Assembly: GCF_000023925.1 (NCBI RefSeq)
Contig: NC_013169.1
Span: 1,426,001 to 1,490,000, forward strand
From: Kytococcus sedentarius DSM 20547
GTDB taxonomy: Bacteria; Actinomycetota; Actinomycetes; Actinomycetales; Dermatophilaceae
Length of the DNA stretch: 64,000 nucleotides
Direction: 5' to 3'
In this document: in pieces, positions 40,478 through 51,203 of the stretch
How positions within the stretch are numbered: the stretch's first letter is position 1
Layout: each line of letters begins with the position of its first letter
Notes under the pieces: model-generated
Databases searched by the model: none
Seen by the model: the letters and a program-made list of their open reading frames with translations, nothing else
Told to the model about the DNA's origin: nothing
Program-made: the position numbers and the translations under genes

Positions 40478-42013
40478 TCAGCGGGGCGGAGCCAGCGGTT
40501 CGGGCCGCAGACCGAGGTCGCGCAACGCGGCGGCCGCGGCGTGGGCACCGGCCATGCCATGAACACCCCCACCGGGTGGCGCGGAGGCCGAGCACAGGTA
40601 CAGCCCCGGCCCCAGGTCGTAGGGAGAGAGGGTGGGCCGCGGTCGCAGCACCAGCTGGGTGCCGGCCATGGAGCCGCCCACGACGTCACCCCCCACCAGG
40701 TTGGCGTTGCGGGCCTGCAGGTCGGCCGGGGAGCTGTTCACGCGACGCACGATGCGGTCGCGGAAGCCCGGCGCGAAGCGCTCGATCTGGGCGTCCACCA
40801 GCGGCCCGGCCGCCTGGCGGGTGCCCGGCGCGAGGTGCGCGTAGGCGTACAGCACCGTCTGCCCGCCGGGTGCGCGCCCGGCATCGAACAGGCTCTGCTG
40901 GGACACCAGGACGAAGGGGCGCTCGGGGTCCTGCCCGCGGTGGGTCAGGCCCTCGGCGGTGGCGAGCTCCTCCAGGGTGCCGCCCACGTGCACGGTGCCC
41001 GCGCCGTTCACCCGCGGGTCGGCCCACGGCACCGGGCCGTCGAGGAGGTAGTCCACCTTGTACAGCCCGGGACCGTGGCGCCAGGCGCTCAGGCCGCTGC
41101 GGACGGCCGGCGCCAGGCGGTCCCCGGCCAGGGCGACGGCGGCGGCGGGCGTGGTGTCCAGCATCGTCACCGCGGGGGCCCGGCCGTGGGCGTCGGCGAG
41201 CTGGCGCAGGTCGGTCACGGGCGATGAGGTGACGACACGCCCGCCGTGGGCCGTCAGCTCCGCGACCAGCGCGTCGGCGATCGCCTGCGAGCCGCCGCGG
41301 GCCACCGGCCACCCCACGGCGTGGCCCGCGGCCCCGAAGAGCACGCCGAACACGCTGGTGAGCGGGTGGTGCAGGGGCATCACCGAGTGTGCGGCCAGCC
41401 CAGCAAACAGGGCACGGGTGGCCGGCTGCCGGAAGAGCGCCCGGGCCAGGACGGTGGACGGGGCGAGCCCGCGCAGACCGAAGCGGGCCAGGGCCACGGG
41501 GTGCCGCGGGACGCGCAGCAGCGGACCGAGGGCGGCCGGGACGATGCGGTCGAAGTCCGCGACGGCGGGGCCCACGAGACGGCGCCAGGCAGCCCCGTCC
41601 ACCCCGAGGTCCTCGGCGGTGCGGGCCAGGTCGCGGTGCAGGAGCGCAGCGGGGCCCTGCTCCAGCGGGTGGGCCAGGGGGAGATCGGGATGCACCCACT
41701 GAAGCCCGTGGCGCTCCAGACCGAGGGCGGAGAAGAACGGGCTCGCGACCCCGAAGGGGTGCACCCCTGCGCCGAGGTCCACCACGGTGCCGGGCCCCAG
41801 CGCGGGGGCCGACCGCAGCGCGCCGCCGGGGGAGCTCGCGGCCTCGTGGACGGTCACCTCCAGGCCGGCCCGGGCCAGCGCGACGGCGGCCGCGAGCCCG
41901 TTGGGCCCGGAGCCGACCACCGCCGCGGTGTGCCCAGCGCCCCCTGCCACCGCGCGACCGGGGAGGGGGGTTCCGGCGGTGCGGCGGTGCGTGAGGGGGT
42001 GGCGCTGGGTCAT
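40478..42013 (-). CDS. FAD-dependent oxidoreductase, phytoene-dehydrogenase-like
   Basis: A 511-residue flavoprotein. The dinucleotide fold is AAVVGSGPNGLAAAVALARA then VHEAASSPGGALRS, and a C-terminal FAD motif GLYLCSASAPPGGGVHGMAG is present. It is related to CrtI but outside the carotenoid group: it lacks CrtI's C-terminal signature and sits in a different operon. AAGGAGAGCC before ATG 42013 decides the start over the one at 42064. It heads the TetR-flanked operon with the HTTM pair, so a lipid or quinone-type substrate is plausible but unproven. Confidence 0.8.
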   Translation of the reverse strand: MTQRHPLTHRRTAGTPLPGRAVAGGAGHTAAVVGSGPNGLAAAVALARAGLEVTVHEAASSPGGALRSAPALGPGTVVDLGAGVHPFGVASPFFSALGLERHGLQWVHPDLPLAHPLEQGPAALLHRDLARTAEDLGVDGAAWRRLVGPAVADFDRIVPAALGPLLRVPRHPVALARFGLRGLAPSTVLARALFRQPATRALFAGLAAHSVMPLHHPLTSVFGVLFGAAGHAVGWPVARGGSQAIADALVAELTAHGGRVVTSSPVTDLRQLADAHGRAPAVTMLDTTPAAAVALAGDRLAPAVRSGLSAWRHGPGLYKVDYLLDGPVPWADPRVNGAGTVHVGGTLEELATAEGLTHRGQDPERPFVLVSQQSLFDAGRAPGGQTVLYAYAHLAPGTRQAAGPLVDAQIERFAPGFRDRIVRRVNSSPADLQARNANLVGGDVVGGSMAGTQLVLRPRPTLSPYDLGPGLYLCSASAPPGGGVHGMAGAHAAAAALRDLGLRPEPLAPPR

Positions 42014-42128
42014 GGCTCTCCTTGCGTGGTCCTCGCGGAGGGGGTCCTGCGAGGTGGTCACCACGGTAGGCAGACAGCGTGATGGCCCGGTGAGGCGTTC
42101 ATGAGGGGATGCTCATGCGCAGGGCGTC

Positions 42129-42157
42129 TTTGAACCTGTTCAAAACAAAGCTAGGCT
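42129..42157. promoter_or_regulatory. TetR operator overlapping the tetR promoter
   Basis: TTTGAAC-CT-GTTCAAA (42129-42144) is a perfect palindrome with seven-base arms. Its TTGAAC half serves as the -35 element, 16 bases before the -10 box TAGGCT (42152-42157), and the tetR ATG follows six bases later. Binding here would block tetR itself and, being 116 bases from the oxidoreductase start, probably the divergent operon. No second copy of the palindrome was seen in this intergenic region. Confidence 0.72.
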
Positions 42158-42163
42158 GCGGGC

Positions 42164-42847
42164 ATGGCCCAGAAGTCAGAACAGACCCGGCAGGTGGTGC
42201 TCGACACCGCACTGCGCCTCTTCCGGCAGGAGGGTTACGCGGCCACCACCATGCGCCGCATCGCCACCGAGGCCGGGCTCTCGCCCTCGAACGCGTACTA
42301 CTACTTCTCCGGCAAGGACGAGCTCGTGCAGGAGCTCTACCGGCAGCTGCAGGCCGAGCACCGGTTGGCGGCCGCGCCTGGCATCGAGCCCGGGGCCCGC
42401 CTGGAGGTGAATCTCGCCCACGTGCTGCACCACGGCCTGGACACCAACGCCCCGTACCACGCGTTCGGCTCCACCCTGCTGGCCAGCGCGTTGGCGCCCG
42501 GGTCCCCCGTGAACCCCTTCGGCCCCGACCAGGCCGAGGCCCGCGAGGCCGCGACCGGGTTGATGGCCGAGGTCGTGCGGGCCTCCTCGGGCGTGCCCGG
42601 CGGCGCCCTCGGCGAGCGCCTGCCGCACCTGCTCTGGCTGGCATACATGGGGGTGACCCTCTTCTGGGTGCTGGACACCTCCGAGGAGCAACGGCGCACG
42701 CGCGTCCTGGTCGACGGGGCGGCGCCGCTGATCTCCCGGGTGCTGCGCCTCTCCCGGCTGCCCGTGGGACGCGGGCTCACCGAGGACGCCCTGGGGTTGA
42801 TGGACCGGCTCACCACCGTGGCCGAGCAGGCGGACGGCCGGGCATGA
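42164..42847 (+). CDS. TetR-family transcriptional repressor
   Basis: A 227-residue regulator. The N-terminal helix-turn-helix QVVLDTALRLFRQEGYAATT then MRRIATEAGLSPSNAYYYFS is textbook TetR; the remainder is an all-helical ligand-binding and dimerisation domain. It probably represses itself and the divergent FAD-oxidoreductase operon through the palindrome at 42129-42144. The ligand is unknown. Leaderless start; the stop overlaps the epimerase start by four bases. Confidence 0.88.
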   Translation: MAQKSEQTRQVVLDTALRLFRQEGYAATTMRRIATEAGLSPSNAYYYFSGKDELVQELYRQLQAEHRLAAAPGIEPGARLEVNLAHVLHHGLDTNAPYHAFGSTLLASALAPGSPVNPFGPDQAEAREAATGLMAEVVRASSGVPGGALGERLPHLLWLAYMGVTLFWVLDTSEEQRRTRVLVDGAAPLISRVLRLSRLPVGRGLTEDALGLMDRLTTVAEQADGRA

Positions 42848-43776
42848 GCACCCTGCGCACGGTCGTGCTCGCCGGGGCCTCCGGCTTCATGGGGCAGCAC
42901 CTGCGGGCCCGCCTCGTGGCCGATGGGGTGCACGTGCGCACCATCGGCCGCTCCGTGGACGCCGACGCGCGCTGGGGGCAGGGGCTCAGCGGCGTGCTCG
43001 AGGACGCCGATGCGCTGGTGAACCTCGCCGGCCGGTCGGTCAGCTGCCGCTACACGAAGGCCACCATCGACGAGATCTTCACCAGCCGCACGCAGACCAC
43101 CCGGGCGCTGGGGGAGGCGCTCGCCGCGTGCGACGCGCCACCGGCGGTGTGGGTGAACGCCTCCACAGGCACCATCTACCGCGACGCCCGCGACCGCCCG
43201 CAGGACGAGGCCACCGGGGAGCTCGGGACCGGGTTCTCGGTGGAGGTCGCGCGGGCCTGGGAACGCGAGTTGTTCACGCCCCGGCTGCCCGCGGTGCGTC
43301 GGGTGGCGCTGCGCACCTCCATCGTGCTCGGGAACGGCGGGGCGCTGAACGCGATCGTGAACCTCGCACGGCTCGGCGCCGGCGGCCACCAGGGGGACGG
43401 CGGCCAGGTCTTCAGCTGGGTCCACCTGGAGGACGTGTACCGCGCAGTGCGGCACGTGCTGGCCGACGAAGGCACCAGCGGCCCGGTGAACCTGGCGACC
43501 CCGCACCCGGTGACCAACGCCGAGCTGATGCGCACCGTCCGCGCGCACTTCGGCGGTCTGGGGGAGCGCGTCGGCCTGCCGACCCCGGCGTGGGCGCTGG
43601 GGCTGGGCGGTCGGGTGATCCGCACCGAGCCGGAGCTCGTGCTCAAGAGCCGCTGGGTCCACCCCGGGGTGCTGCTGGACTCCGGGTTCACCTGGGCGTT
43701 CCCCACCCTGGACGAGGCGCTCGCGGACATCGCCGCCACCACCCCGCGTGGCCTGCTCCCGGTGCAGCTCGGCTGA
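42844..43776 (+). CDS. TIGR01777-family NAD-dependent epimerase/SDR
   Basis: A 310-residue extended SDR. VVLAGASGFMGQHL is the nucleotide-binding motif, ALVNLAGRSVSCRYTKATID a family-specific segment, and the C-terminal DUF1731-like part contains KSRWVHPGVLLDSGFTW. Annotations as SulA-like cell division inhibitor for this family are not justified. It is translated by ATGA overlap with tetR, so it shares the TetR autoregulated transcript. Confidence 0.85.
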   Translation: MSTLRTVVLAGASGFMGQHLRARLVADGVHVRTIGRSVDADARWGQGLSGVLEDADALVNLAGRSVSCRYTKATIDEIFTSRTQTTRALGEALAACDAPPAVWVNASTGTIYRDARDRPQDEATGELGTGFSVEVARAWERELFTPRLPAVRRVALRTSIVLGNGGALNAIVNLARLGAGGHQGDGGQVFSWVHLEDVYRAVRHVLADEGTSGPVNLATPHPVTNAELMRTVRAHFGGLGERVGLPTPAWALGLGGRVIRTEPELVLKSRWVHPGVLLDSGFTWAFPTLDEALADIAATTPRGLLPVQLG

Positions 43777-43811
43777 GGCCACGGGCCACGGGCCACGGGC
43801 CACGGGCCAGG
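43777..43811. repeat. Five tandem copies of a 7-base repeat
   Basis: GGCCACG repeats end to end directly after the epimerase stop (the last copy is GGCCAGG). It is a simple-sequence tract with possible length variation between strains; it codes for nothing visible. Confidence 0.6.
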
Positions 43812-43817
43812 AGACCA

Positions 43818-43853
43818 CCCGCTCAGCGGGAACTTCACCACACCCTGAGCGGG
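43818..43853. terminator. Bidirectional hairpin between convergent genes
   Basis: CCCGCTCAG and CTGAGCGGG, nine-base perfect arms with an 18-base loop, lie between the ends of the epimerase and the phosphotransferase genes. There is no clear uracil run on either side. Confidence 0.5.
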
Positions 43854-43866
43854 CCGGGGTGGCCGC

Positions 43867-44736
43867 TCACCCCATCAGGTCCTTCAGGATCTCCAGGCCC
43901 GCGTCCTCGAAGGCCACGTCGCCCACCTGGTGGGCCCAGACGGCCTGCGCGATGGCGCCCCGCACGCGCACCCGCCACCACCAGTCGGCGTCCGGGGCGT
44001 CGTCGACGCGGGGGTCATGGCCGTAGCCGTCCAGGAAGGCCCGCTCCAGGGCGCCGTCGCGGCGGAAGTCCTGCTCCCCGAGCCGCCCGAGGTCGACGGC
44101 GGCGGGCTTGAGCTCGACCTTGCCGAAGTCGATGAAGGACACCTGCCGGTCGTGCACCAGCCAGTTGCGCGGCTGGGCGTCGTCGTGGACGGGCACGACC
44201 GTCACCGGGGGAGCGGGCCAGCCCTCCACCCGTGCCACCAGGCGGCGCGCGAGGCCGGGCTCGATGCGGTGCGGCCGCGCCAGCCACTCGAGCGCCCGGG
44301 CGTTCTGCCGGGCCTCGAACGCGTCGTCCACCTGCCGGTGCTGCCCGTGCAGCACGGCCAGGAGCTCCCCGGCCTGGCGGTAGGTCTCCGGGTCGTCCTG
44401 CGCGGGGTGGCCCTCGACGAGCACGCCCGGCAGCCACGCGGTGACCACCAGCCGCAGCTCCCGGTCGGCGTGCACCAGCCGCGGCGCCCGACCCCGCTCC
44501 ACCAGGGGCGCCAGCCACCGCTCGTGGGCGGTGACCTCCCGGTCCATGTGGTGGTCACCGGGGAAGCCGGCCTTCACCACCACGTCCTGGCCACCGCTGC
44601 GCACGCGCAGCACGGTGCGTTGCGCCAAGGCGGACCACGAGTGGTCGGCGACGAGCTCGCCATCGGGCAGCCAGGCCCTCAGACGGGCGTCCTGCGCGGC
44701 GTCCAGCCCCGGGTGCAGGGGCCGGTCAGGCGACAT
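43867..44736 (-). CDS. Aminoglycoside/choline kinase-like phosphotransferase (APH fold)
   Basis: A 289-residue protein-kinase-like enzyme. VVVKAGFPGDHHMDREVTAH holds the ATP lysine and helix C glutamate, VVPVHDDAQPRNWLVHD is the catalytic loop (HDDAxPRN in place of the usual HGDxxxxN), and FIDFGKVELKP the metal-binding D. The substrate is unknown and antibiotic resistance cannot be assumed. ATG 44736 lies inside the end of the alarmone synthetase gene (11-base overlap), so the two are co-translated. Confidence 0.78.
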   Translation of the reverse strand: MSPDRPLHPGLDAAQDARLRAWLPDGELVADHSWSALAQRTVLRVRSGGQDVVVKAGFPGDHHMDREVTAHERWLAPLVERGRAPRLVHADRELRLVVTAWLPGVLVEGHPAQDDPETYRQAGELLAVLHGQHRQVDDAFEARQNARALEWLARPHRIEPGLARRLVARVEGWPAPPVTVVPVHDDAQPRNWLVHDRQVSFIDFGKVELKPAAVDLGRLGEQDFRRDGALERAFLDGYGHDPRVDDAPDADWWWRVRVRGAIAQAVWAHQVGDVAFEDAGLEILKDLMG

Positions 44737-45496
44737 CGGGCGCCGGGTCCGCCCCGGCGCGCTGGGCACCCGGTGGCGAGACGGCCACGGCCGCACCGCT
44801 CTCGCGGGCGCGCACGGTCTGCCGCAGGCCGGACATCTGCCGGTCGAGCTCCCACGCGGTGACGGCGGACTCCCGGAGGGTCTCGCCCACGTCATCGGGC
44901 ACCTCGTCGTGGTACTTGTACCGGATCTGGTGCTCCACGCTCGCCCAGAAGTCCATGGCGATGGTGCGGATCTGGATCTCCACCGGCACCTCCAGGGTCT
45001 CCTCGGCCAGGAATACCGGCACGGTGACGATCAGGTGCAGCGAGCGGTAGCCGTTGGGCTTGGGGTGGGAGATGTAGTCCTTGGTCTCCAAGACCGTCAG
45101 GTCGGGCTGGCCCATCAGCATCTCGGCCAGCCGGAAGGTGTCCTCGATGTACGGGCAGGTCACGCGCACCCCGGCGATGTCGCGGATCTCGGTGGCCACC
45201 ACGTCGAGGTCCGGGCCGCAGCCCAGCCGGTTCATCTTGTGCAGGATCGAGTCGAAGGACTTCACCCGGTGCTTCACGTGCTCGATGGGGCCGCGCGTCC
45301 CCCGCGCCTCGGCCTCCTCGGCGAGGATGTCGATCTTGGTGAGCACCTCGTCCAGCGCGAACTTGTAGCGCAGCCGGAACTCCGAGAGCCGGGCGCCGAT
45401 GGCGCGGGCCACCTCGTCGGGGTCGCGTTCCTCCACGTCGTCCCCGGCGAGCGCCATCACGAGGTCGATCGAGGTCATGGGCACGTCGTTGGCCAT
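44726..45496 (-). CDS. Small alarmone synthetase (GTP pyrophosphokinase, RelA/SpoT synthetase domain)
   Basis: A 256-residue single-domain (p)ppGpp synthetase without the hydrolase or regulatory domains. EHVKHRVKSFDSILHKM (substrate-binding basic helix), IRDIAGVRVTCPYIEDTFRL, KDYISHPKPNGYRSLHLIV and VEIQIRTIAMDFWASVEHQI are the conserved synthetase segments. It probably raises alarmone levels during stress. ATG 45496 follows TACGGT (complement of 45503-45508) by six bases. Confidence 0.9.
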   Translation of the reverse strand: MANDVPMTSIDLVMALAGDDVEERDPDEVARAIGARLSEFRLRYKFALDEVLTKIDILAEEAEARGTRGPIEHVKHRVKSFDSILHKMNRLGCGPDLDVVATEIRDIAGVRVTCPYIEDTFRLAEMLMGQPDLTVLETKDYISHPKPNGYRSLHLIVTVPVFLAEETLEVPVEIQIRTIAMDFWASVEHQIRYKYHDEVPDDVGETLRESAVTAWELDRQMSGLRQTVRARESGAAVAVSPPGAQRAGADPAPDVA

Positions 45497-45550
45497 GGAC
45501 GAACCGTAGGGCCGGTGGCTGGGAATCCGATGAAGGTCGGGTGGGAGTGG

Positions 45551-46605
45551 TCAGCCCCGGTTCCGGCGGGGCGCGCCGGGGGCCGCCTCCTGCTCGCCGA
45601 TGATGGCGCCGGTCACCCGGTGGTGCGGCCACAGCAGCGTGTGCGGCGCCGCCAGCGTGACGTAGTTCGGGATCTCCCGGGAGTGCACGTCCTCGGCCTG
45701 GGCGAACTGCGGGGCCGGCGGGTCCGCCGTCCACGCCGCGGTGAACAGCACCCAGCGGACCGCCAGGTTGATCCACACGATGAGGGTCACCAGTCCCGCG
45801 AAGGAGACGACCAGCGGGTTGTCCCAGGCCCCGATGAGGCTCGTGCCGGCCACCCGCAGCGCCCCCCACCCGAGCGCCCCGAGGACCGCGCCGCGCCAGC
45901 GCTGCGCCCAAGGGGTGCGCACCTTGGCCGCCACCCGGAAGAGCAGGGCGATCGTCACCGCATCGACCACGAAGGCCGCGGCGAGCGCCGCGATGCGCAG
46001 CGTCAGGTCGGTGCCCGCGTCGATGTGGGCGTGGTCCAACACGAAGCGGGCCGCCGAGGTCGCGGCGCTGGAGAGCATCGCGGTCACCACCACCGAGCTG
46101 CCGAGCAGCAGGATGCCGACCAGGTCCCACAGCTTGGCCCGCACCGGGTGCAGCGGCGCGGCGGCCAGCCCGAACATCGCGCGGACGGACATGCGCAGGT
46201 AGGTCATCGCGTTCGTCGCGGTCCACAGCAGCACAGGCAGCGAGACGAGCGTGGCGAGGGTGAGCCCGCCGTCGATCACGAGGTCCGATGCGGTGAGCAC
46301 CCCGGGCACGTCGCCGTCGCCGAGCAGGCCGGGGAAGGTGCCGTTCACCGCATCGACGACGCGGTCGAAGAGCTCCGGCCGGCGTCCGAGCACCATCCGG
46401 AAGGCGGTGACAGCCAGGGTGAGCGCCGCCACCAGGGAGATCAGCGCCGAGAGCGTGACCCCGCCGGCGTAGACGTTGCCGTGCGCCAGGAGGTAGCGAC
46501 GCCCGGCGCGGACCAGCCGCGTGCGCCCCAACGCTCCCAGCACCCTCCGGCCGCCACCGCGCGGCGCCGGGGGCAGGTCGGCGTGGTCGGCTGCGGTGGA
46601 GGGGC

Positions 46606-46609
<4 letters not shown>
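45551..46609 (-). CDS. YihY/BrkB-family membrane protein
   Basis: A 352-residue protein with six to seven helices. YAGGVTLSALISLVAALTLA, LLWTATNAMTYLRMSVRAMF and WINLAVRWVLFTAAWTA are family landmarks. The annotations virulence factor or ribonuclease BN for this family are historical; the function is unknown. Its ATG overlaps the stop of the ABC-F gene by four bases, so they form an operon transcribed leftward from about 48385. Confidence 0.82.
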
Positions 46610-48300
<1,691 letters not shown>

Positions 48301-48323
48301 GGGCGCTCCGGGGCAGCAGGGGG

Positions 48324-48377
48324 CCTCGCGGGGCGTGTGCCGCGTCGCGAGGTCGGGTTGGCTGCTCAGGAGTCCAT
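48324..48377 (-). promoter_or_regulatory. Leader of the ABC-F gene: three-codon upstream ORF and hairpin
   Basis: TACCGT (complement of 48385-48390) lies seven bases before ATG-GAC-TCC-TGA, a complete upstream ORF encoding Met-Asp-Ser (48366-48377). Downstream, CCTCGCG and CGCGAGG (48324-48330, 48346-48352) form a hairpin before the ABC-F start at 48300. Transcription probably starts at the upstream ATG, leaving a 77-base leader. Start-stop peptides and hairpins of this kind control several drug-induced ABC-F genes; the mechanism here is inference. Confidence 0.5.
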
Positions 48378-48419
48378 GGCGTCCACGGTAGGAGGGCCGG
48401 GGCGTGGACGGCAAGGCGT

Positions 48420-48516
48420 TTTCCCGGGCTGGTTCCGCGAGGAGGTGCCCCTGCCGGCCTTCGGCGAGGACTACCTGCAGGAGTCGCTGGCATCGCTCGA
48501 GAGGGCCGCCTCGTAG
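48420..48516 (+). pseudogene. Coding-like 3' relict without a start codon
   Basis: A 31-codon frame before TAG 48514-48516 reads FPGWFREEVPLPAFGEDYLQ, then ESLASLERAAS, with G or C at all but one third position. It has no ATG/GTG start of its own at the right place, and the sequence upstream is the ABC-F promoter region. It looks like the end of a deleted gene, but chance in 73% GC DNA cannot be excluded. Its TAG is reused as part of the -10 box of the next gene. Confidence 0.35.
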
Positions 48517-48526
48517 GGTTCGCCCC

Positions 48527-49798
48527 ATGAGCTCCCCACCGTCACCGGCGCGCCGTCTGCCGGTGGGACCGCTGGTCGCCGCCCTGGCCGTCGCGACCGT
48601 CGCCCTCATGCTGCGCCCGGCCGCCACCTCACTCGGCCCCCTGCTGCCGGAGATCTCCGGTGACCTGGGCGGGGGAGGCATCGGCGCCGGGGTGCTCACC
48701 GCGCTGCCGCCCTTCATCTTCGGGGTGCTCGGGCTGGCGGCGGTCCCCATCGGACGCCGGTTGGGCCTGAGCGGCGCCATCGTGGCCGCCCTGGCTGTCT
48801 CCGTGGTCGGCCTGCTGCTGCGCCCCGTCGTCGGCTCGATGGGGGTCTTCCTCGCCCTGAGTGTGGTGGCCCTGGTGGGCGGCGCGCTGGGCAACGTGCT
48901 GGTGCCGGCGTGGGTGAAGCGCCACAGCGCCGGGACGCAGCAACGTCGACTGATGGGCATCTACGTCGCGGTGCTCTCCATCGGCGGCTCGGCCGGGGCG
49001 ATGCTGGCCGTGCCGCTCACGGACCTGCCGGGCGCCGACGCCCTGCCGGCCGTGGGGCACGGCGCGGACCCCTCCGGCGGTGCCTGGCGCGGCTCGGTGC
49101 TGGCCTGGGCGCTGATCGCCCTGGCCCCGCTGGTGGTCTGGGCCGTGGTCGCACGGCGCACCGGTCACGACTTCCCCCGCCACGGCCTCGATGACGCGGC
49201 CGTGCCGGTGAGCATCTGGCGCTCACCCACGGCCGTGGCGCTCACCGCCATGTTCGCGCTGCAGTCCACGAACGCCTACACGCAGTTCGGGTGGCTGCCC
49301 CGGATCTACACCGAGGGCGGCGTCTCGGCCGGCATGGCGGGCTTCTACACCGCCCTGATCGCGGCCTGCGGCGTGTTGGGCGGGTGGATCATGCCCGGTG
49401 TGATCGAGCGTGCGCCCTCCCTACGGACCCTGGCGGTCATCTGCGGGGGGCTCACCACCATCGGGTACCTGGGTCTGCTGGTCTCGCCGCACTCGCTCGC
49501 ACTGTTGTGGGCGCTGGTGCTGGGCGTCGGCGGGTTCGCCTTCCCGATGGTGATCGCACTGCTGCCGGCCCGCACCGAGGACCCGCTGATCACCGCCCGG
49601 TTGTCGGGCATCGTGCAGCCGGTCGGGTACATCTTCGCGGCGATCGGCCCGCTGGCGGTGGGGGCCATCGTCGCGGCGACCGACAGCGTCTCGGTGGTGC
49701 TGTGGCTGATGGCCGGCTCGGGCGTACTGCTGGCGCTGGCCGGGTGGCGCGGCGCGGCGGACGTGCTCGTGGACGACGAGCTGGCCGCGGCGCGCTGA
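48527..49798 (+). CDS. MFS transporter, CynX/NimT type
   Basis: A 423-residue permease with 12 predicted helices. LRPAATSLGPLLPEISGDLG at the first helix and loop is typical of the CynX/NimT (cyanate/2-nitroimidazole) subfamily, as is AYTQFGWLPRIYTEGGVSAG in the seventh-helix region. The substrate is uncertain. TAGGGT (48514-48519) ends seven bases before ATG 48527. Convergent with glycerate kinase. Confidence 0.85.
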   Translation: MSSPPSPARRLPVGPLVAALAVATVALMLRPAATSLGPLLPEISGDLGGGGIGAGVLTALPPFIFGVLGLAAVPIGRRLGLSGAIVAALAVSVVGLLLRPVVGSMGVFLALSVVALVGGALGNVLVPAWVKRHSAGTQQRRLMGIYVAVLSIGGSAGAMLAVPLTDLPGADALPAVGHGADPSGGAWRGSVLAWALIALAPLVVWAVVARRTGHDFPRHGLDDAAVPVSIWRSPTAVALTAMFALQSTNAYTQFGWLPRIYTEGGVSAGMAGFYTALIAACGVLGGWIMPGVIERAPSLRTLAVICGGLTTIGYLGLLVSPHSLALLWALVLGVGGFAFPMVIALLPARTEDPLITARLSGIVQPVGYIFAAIGPLAVGAIVAATDSVSVVLWLMAGSGVLLALAGWRGAADVLVDDELAAAR

Positions 49799-49841
49799 GC
49801 CCGGCACTGTCGGCCCCGTTCAGCTGGCCTCCCGGCCCCGC

Positions 49842-51032
49842 TCAGTCGGTGGGCCGGCCCCGTAGACCCCGCCCCAGGTCCGCCCCGATGCGGGCGAGCA
49901 GCGGCGCTGGGTCGTCCAGGCACCCCTGTAGGTCCGGCTCGACCTCCCGCAGCGTCCGCACGCCAGCGAAGCCCGCATCCGCCACGTCCGATGCGGTGAG
50001 CTCGCTCGTCCCACACACCGCCACCACCGGCACCCCGGCCGCCCGGGCGCGGGCCAGCACCCCCGCGGGGGCCTTGCCGTGGAGCGTCTGGGCGTCGAGG
50101 CGGCCCTCCCCGGTGACCACGAGGTCGGCGCCGGCCAGCTCGTCATCGAGCCTCGCGAGGTCCAGCAGCAGCTCGATGCCGGAGGCGTACTGCGCACCCA
50201 GCGCCAGCAGTGCGAGGCCCACCCCGCCGGCCGCCCCGGAGCCGGCGCGCTCGGCCAGGTCGGGCGCGCACCCTGCATCGGTCAGGAGGGTCGACCACCG
50301 CGCCAGGGCCGCGTCGATGCGGGCGACCGTCACCGCATCGGCACCCTTCTGCGGGCCGTAGACGGCTGCGGCGCCGGTGGGACCCAGCAGGGCGTTGGTG
50401 ACGTCCGCGGCCAGCGTGAGGCGGGTCGCGGTCAGGCGCTCGCGGGCCGGGTCAAGGTCGAGCTTCGCGGCCTGCTCCAGTCCCGGGACGCCGGGAGGGA
50501 CGGGGCGACCCTCCCCGTCCAGCACGCGGGCACCGAGGGCCGTGAGCAGGCCGGCCCCGCCGTCGGAGCAGGCGGACCCACCCACGCCCACGATGAGCTG
50601 ACGGCAGCCCGCATCGAGGGCGGCCGCCATCAGCTCTCCCGTGCCGGTGCTGGTGGCGGTCAGCGCCCGGGTGGGGCCGTCCTCGGGGCGGCTGGGCTGG
50701 CCGGTCAGAGACATGCCCGAGGCGGCAGCGAGCTCGAGGAGGGCGGTGCCGCCGTCGGTCGAGCAGGCCCAGGTGGCGGCGTGCGGGCCACCCCAGGGGC
50801 CGGTGACCCGCGCGGTGCGCGGCTGCCAACCGGCGGCGAGGACGGCCTCGACGGTGCCGTCGCCCCCATCGGCCACGGGGACGGTCCGGACGTCCGCGTC
50901 CGGGCAGGTGGAGAGAATGCCCTCGCACAGGGCGGCCGCGACCTCGCCGGAGGAGACCGAGCCCTTGAAGCCGTCGGGCGCCAGGACGACGCGGGGCCGG
51001 GCGGCTGAGGGGGATGGTGCCGGTGGGGTCAT
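49842..51032 (-). CDS. glxK: Glycerate kinase
   Basis: A 396-residue kinase that phosphorylates glycerate to phosphoglycerate. Family signatures: VVLAPDGFKGSVSSGEVAAA at the N-terminus, VPVADGGDGTVEAVL, LIVGVGGSACSDGGAGLLTA, and ADLVVTGEGRLDAQTLHGKA. It acts in the cytoplasm in glyoxylate or serine breakdown; no partner genes are adjacent. ATG 51032 gives the normal length; an in-frame upstream extension to 51188 overlaps the promoter region of the next gene. Confidence 0.9.
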   Translation of the reverse strand: MTPPAPSPSAARPRVVLAPDGFKGSVSSGEVAAALCEGILSTCPDADVRTVPVADGGDGTVEAVLAAGWQPRTARVTGPWGGPHAATWACSTDGGTALLELAAASGMSLTGQPSRPEDGPTRALTATSTGTGELMAAALDAGCRQLIVGVGGSACSDGGAGLLTALGARVLDGEGRPVPPGVPGLEQAAKLDLDPARERLTATRLTLAADVTNALLGPTGAAAVYGPQKGADAVTVARIDAALARWSTLLTDAGCAPDLAERAGSGAAGGVGLALLALGAQYASGIELLLDLARLDDELAGADLVVTGEGRLDAQTLHGKAPAGVLARARAAGVPVVAVCGTSELTASDVADAGFAGVRTLREVEPDLQGCLDDPAPLLARIGADLGRGLRGRPTD

Positions 51033-51203
51033 GGTGGGGCCATCGTCCACCACACCGGACCCGGCCGGGGCCATGGCCGGCGGCGCCGTGAACGGCGCGT
51101 TGGTGGGCGAGGACACGCGGGCCCTGTTGGGGGAGTGAGGCCCGGGTCTGCCGGGCGGGGTACGCACGGCAGTGAGAACTGCTTCCACAGGTGTGCGTAC
51201 GGG

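Noticed and set aside
43867-44736. Reading the kinase-like genes (here and 62664-63575) and the ABC-F gene as a resistance island
   Set aside because: They are far apart, have host-like codon use, and lie among unrelated genes. Family membership alone does not show drug resistance.
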